A stretch of DNA of 64,000 nucleotides from Hesseltinella vesiculosa (taxonomy: Eukaryota; Mucoromycota; Mucoromycetes; Mucorales; Cunninghamellaceae): NCBI GenBank assembly GCA_002104935.1, contig MCGT01000041.1, positions 131,501 through 195,500 on the forward strand, read 5' to 3'. The position numbers and the translations under genes are program-made. Below, piece after piece: positions 37,489-47,560 of the stretch. The notes beneath the pieces are model-generated. The model was given only the letters and a program-made list of their open reading frames with translations, was not told the DNA's origin and searched no databases. Numbering within the stretch: position 1 is the stretch's first letter; each line of letters begins with the position of its first letter.

Positions 37489-38517
37489 TTAGAATGACCA
37501 AACCTTTCTGAAAAAACGGGAGAATAAATTCGGCTCAACCAAATTACGAAGCGGTGGTGATCTGCTCTGTTGGCGATCAAAAGGATAAAGAGTGGTATGC
37601 ACACTGTTGGTTCTGTAGGGGGAGGGAGGCACAGAAGTAGCATGGCATGTATATTGTGAGACGCTGTCCCGGGAAGTAGAATTGGTCTGGCGGTACTCAT
37701 AAAGTGTTTGGGCTGAAATGTTGGCAGATGCTAAGTGCTGGCTGCTTCGCTTATTCAAGGGGGGCGTGAGCGACACTTTGCTGTCCCGCTTGCTCGACAG
37801 CATCAATGACAGACGGCGCTTATTGTTAACCACCAATTTGCAGAGCTGCTGACGTGGAGAAGTGCTTCTAAGATTCTTAGGACATTTCGGAAGGGGTTGA
37901 GTAAGATGACTTGCATTACTGTCACACCGCTTGGCAGAGGGGTAAGCACGAGGGTGCAGGCGGGAATACAATCGCTGGGGCGTGACCCCTCGAGAGTGCT
38001 GCTGGTGGATTGAAGTAGAATACGCCGAGGCAGCAGTGCTGGAAGACTGGATCTCTTCATATAAAGACTGTGTGCTCGCGCTGTCGTATCGCGTCCTTCC
38101 CGTTTCGACTGTCGGGAGAAAAGTACAATCGTTGTGGTAGGGGAACGGTAGAGGGTGGGCATCAATGGCCGTCGTTTTGGCATGGATATTGACCGGGATC
38201 GCCCGAGCTTCAGTAGGTCGGTCGGTGTCGAGTGATGCTTGCGGAAAACAGGCGCCACTGTGTTCCTGGGTCCCAATACTGTTTTTTCTGGCAGATTGGT
38301 ACCGAACCATGATGTCCTGTTTGCCATTGCCGACGCCCTGTGTGGAATCGTGCCGGCGCATATTTTCTGCTGTTAATGGTTGTCCTGGGCTGCTTTCGCC
38401 TGACTCCAACGCATCCAATGCGTCAAGCGTTGCCTCGCCCCACGCTGATGGTGCCTCCCAAGTCATCTGACATAAAGCAGCCAAGGGATTGTTGGAATAG
38501 TCAACCAGTGTCTCCAT
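37489..38517 (-). CDS. Orphan basic, Ser-rich protein
   Basis: An uninterrupted 342-codon frame starting METLVDYSNNPLAALCQMTW and ending FSRFFRKVWSF. The middle is Ser/Thr/Pro/Arg-rich and probably disordered. The two termini look ordered: an acidic/Trp-containing N-terminal segment, and a short amphipathic C-terminal helix that could bind a membrane or partner. A basic patch (VVNNKRRLSLMLSSKRDSK) could be a nuclear signal or a phosphosite cluster. I recognise no domain. Clean coding composition over 1 kb in a relic-rich neighbourhood argues that it is a real, lineage-specific gene. Confidence 0.65.
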   Translation of the reverse strand: METLVDYSNNPLAALCQMTWEAPSAWGEATLDALDALESGESSPGQPLTAENMRRHDSTQGVGNGKQDIMVRYQSARKNSIGTQEHSGACFPQASLDTDRPTEARAIPVNIHAKTTAIDAHPLPFPYHNDCTFLPTVETGRTRYDSASTQSLYEEIQSSSTAASAYSTSIHQQHSRGVTPQRLYSRLHPRAYPSAKRCDSNASHLTQPLPKCPKNLRSTSPRQQLCKLVVNNKRRLSLMLSSKRDSKVSLTPPLNKRSSQHLASANISAQTLYEYRQTNSTSRDSVSQYTCHATSVPPSPYRTNSVHTTLYPFDRQQSRSPPLRNLVEPNLFSRFFRKVWSF

Positions 38518-38949
38518 TTTCTGTTGCTAGAGAGAGCAAAGAGCAAAAAAAAAAAAAAGCGTTCAAACCCACTGTCATAAAGATATTCACCGAAGGACCT
38601 TGGCCAGCGTCGTAAGAGAATAAATGCACATGGGAATCCGTGCTATTCCACCGTATGGGTTACACCACGATACCATTTTGTTGCCATCCACTGTTGCAGC
38701 TGTTTGACCTGGTGATTTATGCATTATTGACTTTGGCGCTCAAACACTCGTATGGCATCAATGGATCTTGGAGCATAACGTAGGATTGAGCTACTTTGCC
38801 GATGGCCATCACAGCGAGGCTCAAAAATGTCCACCTATTCAATCCTTCAAAAACAACAGCCCATGATAAGCTTGGATTTTGTCATCCTACCCACGCGACA
38901 TTCTTCTGTACCACCAAACGAACACAAGTTGCTTGTGACACAAAAAACA

Positions 38950-39345
38950 TGTTTCAAACATGGTAAACTTTGATCAGGCAGCGGAGCCTATGGACGACTG
39001 GACTGTTGAAAGATTGAAAACGATTCTCACCTATTATCGTTGTGGCGTAAAACTAATTTGCTCATAAAGTTGCCACCCGGTCAATATCGCACTGGCAATG
39101 ATAAGGATAAAACGACGAGAGGATCTATAGATGTATTAAATAAGTATGTTGTAAGCAGCAACAAAAGAAACGTAACAAGTTTACCAGTAGACTTTCTTGT
39201 GCGTGCAAGTCAATCAATGGTTACAGAAAAAAAAAGGTGCCTGACCGACATTCTTGAGCTGCTTGCGCCATTGAGACACGTAAAAACGACATTGAACAGG
39301 CAAGACATCGAACGAAGAAATCGGCATCATTGGAATAGTTTGTAA
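38950..39345 (+). pseudogene. Fragment of an unrecognised, possibly SAP-domain protein
   Basis: FDQAAEPMDDWTVERLKTIL followed by TYYRCGVKL resembles the first helix of SAP-type DNA-binding domains (W-x-V-x-x-L-K). A frame change leads to KLPPGQYRTGNDKDK, TTRGSIDVLNKYV and then a helical stretch (EKKRCLTDILELLAPLRHVK) ending at a stop. SAP-like domains are common in transposon-encoded proteins, so a mobile-element origin is plausible. The match is weak. Confidence 0.3.
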
Positions 39346-39539
39346 ACGATGGGTTGGACTTTGGACTTTTAAATTGCTTTTTAATGTCGAAAGTAGCTTT
39401 CGTTGATTACCAGCACATGAATAGAAGGCATAGTGGTGATGTTTTGAAGTGAAAAGGGGGGAGAAAGATGATTTTGTTTTCGATTTTTTGTACGCAAGTA
39501 GCGCTACGCGGAGGTTGAAGATGGTAATGCAAATCCTTC

Positions 39540-39722
39540 TCATTTTGAAAAAAAAAAAAAGGAATGCCACAAAGCACTTTTCAGCGATCGGATCAGTATG
39601 AAATTTTTCATGAGTGAGCAAATGCGTGAATGATGATGACACTGGAAATATTACATCGATTGGTGAAGATCACCCAGCCAACTTTTGATCAGTTTCGTTT
39701 TGACACCTCCGATTCTCCAGCA
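39540..39722 (+). repeat. Dispersed repeat family, copy D (truncated)
   Basis: It matches copy A from its poly-A through GTGAATGATGATG, CACCCAGCCAACTTTTGATC, AGTTTCGTTTTGACACCTCC and GATTCTCCAGC. It stops abruptly where the others continue with AAAATGAAAAATCGG. The sequence after it leads straight into the Fanzor 5' flank. Confidence 0.75.
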
Positions 39723-39813
39723 ATGGAGTGGGGAAATGGCGGAGTGAAAATGTAACTCGCGTTTCACCTTTTTTTTTTTTGTTCTTTCTTCTTGTTTTCC
39801 TTCATCACGAAAA

Positions 39814-42800
39814 ATGGCCCGTACCAAGCAGGGTAGAAAAAGAAGACAAAATACGCCCGAGGTGGAGTCGGATAGAACTCAGTTAGTGCCAATTGAAGAA
39901 GAAGCTGGCCCTTCTACGTCACGTATGACCAAGCATGATACATATGAATTGTCTTTTCGATAGCGCCGTTATCTAATCACTTTTCTCATCAGGCCCTGTC
40001 AAGCGACAAAGACGAAACAAAACAAGGAATGTAACAAAAAGAAGACAGAATGCTGATGAAAAAGCAGCAAAGCGTACCGGGAGAGATGAGCGTAGCCTTG
40101 CCATCGATCGACAGCGACGATCTCGACGTCCCTGCCCAACTTGCATAAAGAATGGAAACATAGAATCGTCATTGACCCATTCAAGATCATCAAGTCGCCT
40201 ATGTCCCTACCGCATACCCTCTCAACGTGCACAAGGGAACCAATTGCTTGGTGGAAAGAAGACCAAGACACTCACGATCAAGCATGGACTGTACCCATTA
40301 TTGAAATCGCTACGCAATGCCGAGAAAGAAATTCTTATGGGTGGCCTTCAAGCAGTTGTTGATTTTAATCGTCGTGTGTTGATTTGCAGTCACCTGTTTA
40401 TCCTGGATTACTTCAACTCCCGCCTCACCAATGGCCTGGATATCCCTCTAGTGTTCCTGGACTATCGGTTTGTCAATGGTGTGTTTCAGCTTGTCATTGG
40501 CCGATCTTGGTCGAACAACTCACTCTTTACTGAAGAGGTCCGTCAACACATTGAAGAATCGTTTGCCACATTTCTGATTCAGCATCCTAATGTCCACTGT
40601 CCACTGGTCCCGTCTGCTGTGCGAGGGAAACGCCCTATTGGCTTTTCCAAGATTTTAACTTCCACGGCCCGCACGTACGCCTCCAGCATGGTGAATCACG
40701 TGGTCGAGGGCTTCGACCAAGCCTACATTGGTTATTTGCAAGCTCGCCTTGCTCGTTCTATTCCAGTAAGTAACTCAAAAAAACCTCCACCATTAACAGC
40801 TCACCTTTTTTTTTTTTCCAAATAGGAACTTAATCGCTTTCAAGTTGGAGCCCTTGCGGATTTCGTGTTTGACACGTGTGCACAAAACCAAGACTTTGAA
40901 CCAGTTTGGCCGACGATCAATGTTGAAGATTCTATCGACCATGCTATGGTGGATGCCAAGGTCGACACTGCTTTGAACGAATTGATAGACGAGACTTGGG
41001 ACAGATGGACACAACTCGCCATTCGTATTGAACAAGAAGGACCCTTGCCACAGCAAGACGCGGATGAGGACAACCAAGACGACGAGAGTGACAACCTCTC
41101 GGTCAGCACAGCCACAGCCATGTCCATCGACACTATCTCAACCCTTGGCATCTCGCGCCTTGATGTTGCTACTGGCCCTTATACCTTGCCTCCGTTAGCT
41201 GATCCATCTCTCTCAACTGACAACGCTATTCGTAGCCAGGCTCCTCCATCTGTGTCTATTACAACGACAACGATCACCCGGTATCCGCACCTGTTTATCA
41301 AGATTCTATTTGATGTCTTGTGCAGCTTGGAGCGCCTAAATGAAGATCAACACACGGCACCGGCGCCACAAACCTCCGTTCATTGGAATTGGACACATCA
41401 CCAGCTCTCTGGAATGCATGACTGGAGTTATCTGAACCATCACCAGCGGTCAAAGCTCGTCCGTGGTATATCCAAATCCATCAACAACAACACTCCAGTG
41501 GACATTGAACGACTGCCTCGTGTCTTTTCTCAGCAATCCCGCCAACAAGTGACCACGCTTGTGGCCGAAACGCAACGAGCTATTGCTGCTGGCACATTCT
41601 CATCCGAAGCATACCTTGTGTCACCAAAAGTGCGTCTTTTCTCGGTCCTTCCCACACCGTCTCTCACTCGAAAATTCATTCAAGTCTCCCACGATTCTCT
41701 TGGTGAAATCATGCGCCATTTCGGATTAGAACACTACGTCGTACCTCAAGCGATTCGCCCAGTTGCTGGACAAGTGCATGACAATTTCAAGATCCTGAAC
41801 TTGAAAAGGATCCATAGTGGGTAAGTGGGAAACAAAGAGATAAAAAAAAAATAGGTGAGAGCATTGCCGGAAAAAGATATCTCACTTTTCATTTTCTAGT
41901 CGCGGAATCTTCCTCAATCAGCTGTACACTGATGGCTATTCCGTTTGCGTTCCATTCAAAAAGATGTCTGGTGCATCGAGCGACCAACCTCTTCGACTGA
42001 CCGACATTAGCCCTGTGGCCATGCAGCAAATGGACGTTTGGGGTAAAGATCCTGGCGTCACCGACATCTTTGTAGCATCAAACTCCTCCGATCCCCGTGC
42101 TTACCTCTCCCCAGCGGACCTTCCAGGTGAACCATTGCTAGCCACACCGCCGAACCCAAGGCATCAGATCCGCCGCTTTTCCAGTGCTGAATATTATGTC
42201 AAAGCTGGCTATCGAAAAACCGTCGCAAATATCAAAGCCTGGAAGCAGCAGCACGGCATCACTGAAATTGAGTCGTCCTTTGGGTCGCCAAAAACAACAG
42301 TGCGCCAAAACATCACTGCCTACATCACTGAAAAGCTACGCCATTTGGATCGCTTGCTCTTATTTTATGGCCAAGACATTCAGCAGCTCCGCTTCTTGAA
42401 CTACAGGGGCGCGCAGCTCGTTAACCACGACCTGGTCAAGATATTTGTCGACGGTGGTCGCAAGTACGGATCCCATGCCTCCAACTACAACAGCCACGAC
42501 ACATACATGAGCCGGCTAAATGAAGATGGCAGTTTTAAGAGTCGTCGGCGTCAGCATGCCCATCCCTCCCCTCCTCAGTCAAGGTAATGTCAAAATCAAA
42601 ACCAACAAAAAAAAAACTGACTTCTTTTTTATTCAGCGAGACAAGAAATGGAAAGTGGCGTCCCTTGCCTTTCCAACCATCCACCCAGATACCCCTTCTG
42701 TGCATTGGTGATGGAAGATTTGGCAGGCGACGCTTCAACAAAAAGCCACTTGGTCTTGCAAATCGCTTCAAGAAAGTGGTTCGATTGGCCCAGCGGCAAT

Positions 42801-43108
42801 TCCCCATTTTGGTGGTCGATGCAGACGAAGCCTTTTCGTCCAAAGTTTGCAGCAAATGTGGGAAGAAGACTTTGACCAACGTGACGGTGGATGGTGGCGA
42901 ATCAAAGTTGCATGCAGTGCAATGTTGCGAAACATGTAGCACTGTGTGGCAACGAGATTGCAACGCCTCCCGAAACATCCATGCGCTCTCCCATTTTGCT
43001 GCTCTTGGTGTGAAGCCTCTTGTTTTCACCCCCCGAGACCAAGATCAGGCCGACCCTTCCACAACCTCGCCACCAGACGCGCAACCGAACCAACCAACCC
43101 CAACTTAA
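39814..43108 (+). CDS. Fanzor (eukaryotic TnpB-like RNA-guided nuclease), apparently intact
   Basis: Predicted 974 residues; exons 39814-39922, 39993-40765, 40826-41820, 41900-42583, 42637-43108, all phases closed. The N-terminus is very basic (KRQRR, KRRQ; likely nuclear signals). A CCHC knuckle follows (C84, C87, H99, C107; THSRSSSRLCP). A long region without recognised domains leads to LYTDGYSVCVPF, a block typical of Fanzor proteins just before the nuclease. The RuvC-like nuclease has its first Asp in WGKDPGV (about 640). IGDGRFG (about 841) stands where TnpB would have its glutamate. VDADEAFSSKVCSKCG follows (alternative Glu about 882, zinc ligands 889 and 892), then CCETC (914-918) and RDCNASRNI (last Asp about 925). 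This matches the published Fanzor pattern of D, [ST][ST]xx plus C4 finger, then RD. Related nucleases cut DNA guided by an RNA made from the gene's 3' flank. It lies next to transposon relics. Confidence 0.93.
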
Positions 43109-43490
43109 TCCAGGTATCAAAAACCTGTACGACGTATAAGCTGTAAGTCAAAAAAAAGCAACTGTGCAGTAATCTGATCAGACTTCGCATCCACTCAGGC
43201 AAAATGACCTGTTAGTTCTTTGAACGTCTTGTCTGGCTGTAAGTAGCAAAAAAGAAGGTGCCAAATTCTATTTTTCAAAGGGTGAGTGGAAAAGATAAAA
43301 AGATGCCTAGCTTTTGCTAAACTAACCACTTCATTTTCCTTTTTCGTAGCTGACTTTTTTCTTGCTTTGCGACTTTTTTTTTTTGGAACACAGTACCAAA
43401 AGCAGAATCAACCCCCTCCCTCTCTGTGGTAGAGTGCTTTTTTTCATTTTTATTTTTTTTTTTGCTCAGATTTACGCACCTTGCTGCAAT
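43109..43490 (+). other. Fanzor 3' flank, candidate guide-RNA region
   Basis: In Fanzor and TnpB loci the guide RNA usually derives from the end of the gene and its 3' flank. Here a short stem (CAGGT, loop ATCAAAA, ACCTG) lies at about 43112-43130, a few bases after the stop. Further CAGACT/AGGCAAAATGACCT segments follow at 43180-43215. I cannot fold or align it, so boundaries are unknown. From about 43330 the sequence is the T-rich leader of the next gene. Confidence 0.3.
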
Positions 43491-43810
43491 ATGGCACGAC
43501 GCTCTGGTCTTCAGCAGCAGATCATCAACCTTTATAGAGAATGCTTTCGAGCAGCAAAGGAAAAACCGGTCGTGAGTAACCATGACCATCAGCAGAGATC
43601 GCAGTCGCATCAACAGCCTTTTTTTTTTTTTTTTTTTTTTGACAATTTAAATAGGATGCTCGTCCACGATTCCAGGCATTTATTCGGCAGGAATTCAGAA
43701 AACATGATATTCGCAAGAACGATTTCGCCACCATTGAATACATGCTAAGAAAGGGCGAACGACAACTGAAAACTTACCGCAAACCCACCATGAAGGATAT
43801 CCACGTTTAA
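43491..43810 (+). CDS. SDHAF1: SDHAF1 (Sdh6), succinate dehydrogenase assembly factor
   Basis: Predicted 78 residues; exons 43491-43571 and 43655-43810. It is a LYR-motif protein: SGLQQQIINLYRECFRAAKE carries the Leu-Tyr-Arg motif, followed by FQAFIRQEFRKHDIRKNDF, FATIEYMLRKGERQLKTY and a C-terminal IHV. Order and length match SDHAF1/Sdh6, which helps insert iron-sulfur clusters into the Sdh2 subunit of complex II in the mitochondrial matrix. The small size and short intron are normal for the family. The 84-bp intron contains a poly-T of about 22 bases. Confidence is high, since the spacing between LYR and the IEYxLR block is characteristic. Confidence 0.92.
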
Positions 43811-44039
43811 CCAGGGCCTGGTACTAGCCTCCGCCAATTTTGCAACTGTAAATAGACTCAATAAACGCCATTTTAGCTGTTTTGACAGAATTTGTAAGAG
43901 TTCAGGCTTTTAATAATGGTGAAAGGCAAAATCTAAATGTGTGTATATATATAGGAGTGGTGGAAAGGTGGAAAGGTGGGATGTCAAGGGTGCTAAGATA
44001 AACAGGGCAAGAAAGAGCAATCTTGTCAAGATCGAGAGC

Positions 44040-44438
44040 TTAGCTGTCACTTTTAACTTCTTCGGCAGAAGTCTTTTGTTGCTCACGATAGGCATTGGCT
44101 GTGGCTTCAGTACATGCGTGAAGGTCTTTGAGTGCTTGAATACATCTTTCGGGCTCGTCTGGATTGGCAGTAAGGCACTGATCGTAGGCTTCGATGGGTT
44201 TAATGCATTGCTGCTTGACATATTTGAGAATGCCGACACTGATCAAAGAAAAGGTGAACAACAGGAGAGAGGGACAAGAGTTGCAATAGGCTTACTTGTC
44301 ATCTGAGCATTTGGTGAGGGCTCGCTTTTGCTGGAGACAGGCCTTGTCCCAGTTATTGGGGTAATTCTCGATGCACTTTTGGTACATTTCTAATTGCAGA
44401 GCACACTTTTCACGTACTTGTCTCAATGTGTCGTCCAT
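44040..44438 (-). CDS. MIX14: Twin CX9C protein of the MIX14/CHCHD5 type
   Basis: Predicted 113 residues; exons 44438-44296 and 44238-44040. It contains two pairs of CX9C motifs: CALQLEMYQKC and CLQQKRALTKC, then CIKPIEAYDQC and CIQALKDLHAC. This four-motif arrangement is that of CHCHD5/Mix14, small proteins imported into the mitochondrial intermembrane space by the Mia40 disulfide relay. No presequence is present, as expected for that route. The first residues are MDDTLRQVREK. It is divergent from the gene at 44696, sharing a 257-bp promoter region. The family is clear; the exact orthologue name is slightly less so. Confidence 0.85.
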
Positions 44439-44695
44439 GGTGGTCAAAGGAGTAGCGAAGGATCTACAGTGTATGTGACTGGAAGAAAAAAGAGACGAAG
44501 TGAAAAAAAAAAAACTTAGGGCCGCATGACCTTCGCCTTTGAAACGCAGCCCACTGGCCTGCAAAAAAAGCTGCTTGGACCAGGATTTCTTACTTTTCTT
44601 TCCACTTTGTTTAATCCCCCTTTGTCTTTTGTTTGTGATTGAATTGACCGATTGATTAGCTGAACATTATCTCAATAACTGGCTACTAATCTACG

Positions 44696-45838
44696 ATGCT
44701 AAGGCCAGCAAAACTGTTCCAGAATGTGCATCAACTTCGCTTTTTTGTCCAGCGCAAACTAGCCGAGTTGATGGTCCAACATCCTCCACCCCTCTCGCTT
44801 GCGAATGCATTACCACCCTTACGACCTCCACCTCCAGCCACATCCTTGCCTACACCATTGGTGCATGGCTTCCAGCAGCAATTTGCCCTGATTTCCAAGG
44901 CATGCACGCCTTATGTTCGAGCCACCCAGCCGGCTTGGCGACCAGGCATGCGTCCGTTTGTCTATCCCACTGGAACGCCTCTACGCATTGGTGCCTATCG
45001 TAGCTATGCCACTGGACCTACCTCGATTTCCTCCACTTGTATGCATCAGCAAGGATCTGTTTTCAACCATTTGTCCTACGGTATGTTCTCATCCGTCCAT
45101 GCCAAGCAACCGGTGTTTCCTGTCGCCGACAACCAACCAAAGAAAAGCTTGGCAGTACCTTCTCACCAAGTCTCCACAAACAACGACGACAACAAAAAGG
45201 CGACCCGCCTGGGCCGTCCTGCCTGTCCAATGTCTCCTCAACCTCTGTCCTCTTCCTCCCTTTCCGATATCCAAACCAGCGACGATACCTCTTTCATCCA
45301 CCACACCACCGTTGCCACCACCATGACCCGCTTTTTCGTCACAGTTGACTTCTTTCCCATGGAATTGGAGCCTGAAGTGTTTGCTAACTCGTCGCAGAAC
45401 AATGCTTCGATCCCGTGGACACGCCATGTTTGGATGTTGCTGATGACGTGGAAGAAAAACCAAGATCTGTTCCACAAGGATCTTATGCACATACTCCAGC
45501 GCTGCCTCGACCAGGGTTACGAAATTCAGTGGATGCCTAGGGCGGGTGCCGATCACCTTGCCACGCTTGACTCGCCATCTCCGCCACCAGGTGCTCCTCG
45601 CTTGCGACTGTACTTACCTAACCGTATCACCCAACGTGAGCAAGCTTTGGCTCAATTAGCCTCGGTACAAGCGTTCATGTCCGGTCCTGTGCGGTGGCAA
45701 TTGGAGGAAGAGCAGGTGCCTGTGCAAGAGCCACTCCTTCCCCTGGGCCCGGATTACTTTCAAGGTGTGCATCTCTTTTTGGACCACATTGACGATTTGA
45801 TTCACCACGGGCCTGCATTTGCAAGGCCGTCGTCCTGA
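44696..45838 (+). CDS. Orphan 380-residue protein, possibly mitochondrial
   Basis: A single uninterrupted frame starting MLRPAKLFQNVHQLRFFVQR. The first ~30 residues are basic and amphipathic without acids until a Glu, resembling a mitochondrial presequence. A Pro-rich segment, a Tyr/Arg-containing region (RPGMRPFVYP), a Ser-rich linker and an ordered C-terminal domain follow. In the last, MTRFFVTVDFFPMELEPEVF begins a block with WTRHVWMLLMTWKKNQDLFH and VQAFMSGPVRWQLEEE. The FFVTVDF block loosely recalls uncharacterised fungal proteins, but I cannot assign a family. Clean coding composition and a shared promoter with the mitochondrial MIX14 gene make a real gene likely. Confidence 0.65.
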   Translation: MLRPAKLFQNVHQLRFFVQRKLAELMVQHPPPLSLANALPPLRPPPPATSLPTPLVHGFQQQFALISKACTPYVRATQPAWRPGMRPFVYPTGTPLRIGAYRSYATGPTSISSTCMHQQGSVFNHLSYGMFSSVHAKQPVFPVADNQPKKSLAVPSHQVSTNNDDNKKATRLGRPACPMSPQPLSSSSLSDIQTSDDTSFIHHTTVATTMTRFFVTVDFFPMELEPEVFANSSQNNASIPWTRHVWMLLMTWKKNQDLFHKDLMHILQRCLDQGYEIQWMPRAGADHLATLDSPSPPPGAPRLRLYLPNRITQREQALAQLASVQAFMSGPVRWQLEEEQVPVQEPLLPLGPDYFQGVHLFLDHIDDLIHHGPAFARPSS

Positions 45839-46127
45839 TAGCCTGATCTCAGTATTCGCTCATTTTTGTTTTTGCCCTGACCCTTTTATGATAACTTCTT
45901 TAAATTTCTATGCTCTTATCTTATCTTATTATCATTAAACTTAAAGGTTTATTAAGTCGAGAAGGGGTTGGTATAAGAAAAAATAAGGAGAGGCAGGGGG
46001 GGCAAAAAAAAAAAATCGGAGGCTCCGACCGAGGTCGATCCTTTTTTTTTTTTTTTTTTTGATTTTGTCTTTGATCTTTTCTAAAAATACAAGGGTGATA
46101 TTATGACAAGAAGGGGGTAGGCCAATA

Positions 46128-46220
46128 TTACATGGAAACTTGACCACAGGAATAAGCGTAGCGATGTTCATAAAATTGGATGGAAGCTTGGTAATGGAAC
46201 TGTTGCAAAAAAAAAGAGTC

Positions 46221-46251
<31 letters not shown>

Positions 46252-47529
46252 GCGCGTACATAAATACCAAAGCAAACAAAGACGTGCCAAATTGCATGAC
46301 TTGTCATACCAGCAAAATCAAAGCGACCAGGGAACATTTTTTCAGGGAATCGGTGGGCGTCTGCGGTTTAGGAAATGAAAAGGGTTAGCCAACGAGAAGA
46401 GCAAGGGTGGACAGGCGCGATCGCTTACAGATAAAGACCCCAGTGATGTACATCATGACACTGACGGTGGCCATTTGGAAAAATTCTTTGGAAGCAGACA
46501 AGCCATGGGTGAAGAGTAAGTGAAAGACAGGGACGGCGCTGGAAAAACCCATGGTCAAGAAGACAGCGATGCGTAGTGGGCGGTATTCCTTGGTATCCCA
46601 GCATTTGAAAAAGGGCGAGATGGTACCGACACAGCCCATCAAACCAGTGAAGATCATGTATCGGTTGGCAATGTCGGGCTGGCAGTAGAAACCAAAATGC
46701 TCGACGACCATCACGCTGGCTGTGATCAAAAAGGCAATGCCGATGTAATCCAAGGTGGCGGTGAAGGATTTGATGGTGTGATGCGAGTGACAAATAAAAG
46801 TGTGGTAGATGCATGAGCAAAACAGGCAGTTCAAAGCAGCAAAGCAAAAAGTGACAAAAATGGCAAAGTCCTTCAAGCTTGCATTGGGGAATTGGTACTG
46901 TAAGAAGAAAAGGTGAGCAATTGGGAGGGGGATCATTGTAGAGAACAGAGCTTACATTGACCATGTAAATGGACAAGGCCAAGAAGAAAATGAAGCCAAT
47001 CAAATGACTATGGATGTTCATTGTTTCGTTGTGAAGCATAAAAATAGACTTCAAACAGTCTTGACTTCGATGATAGAAGCGATACCTAAAAAAAAAAAAT
47101 AAGGTTTGAAAGGGACACATGCACAATGTAGAAAATGTAGGTTGATCCCAACGTTCTTTCTGCTCCTGATTTTTTTTTGTAGGCTTACCCTGATAAAACA
47201 TATTCATTTTCCTGCCATTCAACAGGTAATTCGTGGAGGTATAAGAGTCGGCGGTGAGCGTCCTTGACGGCTGCATTCCATGATTCATGCACTTGGTCGT
47301 CGACGTAGTGCAAGAAGCCTGAGCTGTCTTTGTCTTCGATCTCTTTGATCTTCAGTTTAGCCGAGGCGACAATGCGGGCAGCCAAGGGTGGGGGACAGGA
47401 GGCCGAAGATTCTGAACAGGTCGAAGCCGAGCGATGGCGCTGCACAGGCACAGTCAAGGATGGGGCAGTGTCTTTGGCGGTCAAGGTCATTGTACTGGAG
47501 GAACGACGTTCAGTGACGTTTTTGGTCAT
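46128..47529 (-). CDS. IZH/adiponectin-receptor (PAQR) family membrane protein
   Basis: Predicted 370 residues; exons, 5' to 3': 47529-47189, 47085-46956, 46897-46429, 46360-46260, 46199-46128. A cytosolic Ser-rich N-terminus and the stretch LYLHELPVEWQENEYVLSGY precede seven membrane helices. The family's zinc-site motifs are present: ETMNIHSHLIGF in the first, SCIYHTFICHS in the second, and PGRFDFAGMTSHAIWHVFV before the last helix. Yeast Izh proteins act in zinc homeostasis and lipid signalling; animal relatives are ceramidase-like hormone receptors. The last intron (60 bp) consists largely of a 28-base poly-T (plus strand 46224-46251). A TATATA element lies 25-30 bp upstream of the start codon. 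Confidence 0.92.
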
Positions 47530-47552
47530 GATCGAATAATAAACAAGGGGTG

Positions 47553-47560
47553 GTATATAA
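47553..47560 (-). promoter_or_regulatory. Putative TATA box of the IZH-like gene
   Basis: TTATATAC on the minus strand lies about 25-30 bp before the ATG at 47529. The spacing implies a very short leader or use of a downstream start site. Confidence 0.4.

Larger units (their letters stand above)
38518..39813. other. Region upstream of the Fanzor gene with relics and repeat copy D
   Basis: It contains a possible SAP-like protein fragment (38950-39345) and repeat copy D (39540-39722). About 90 bp separate the repeat from the Fanzor start codon. No other gene is visible. Confidence 0.5.
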
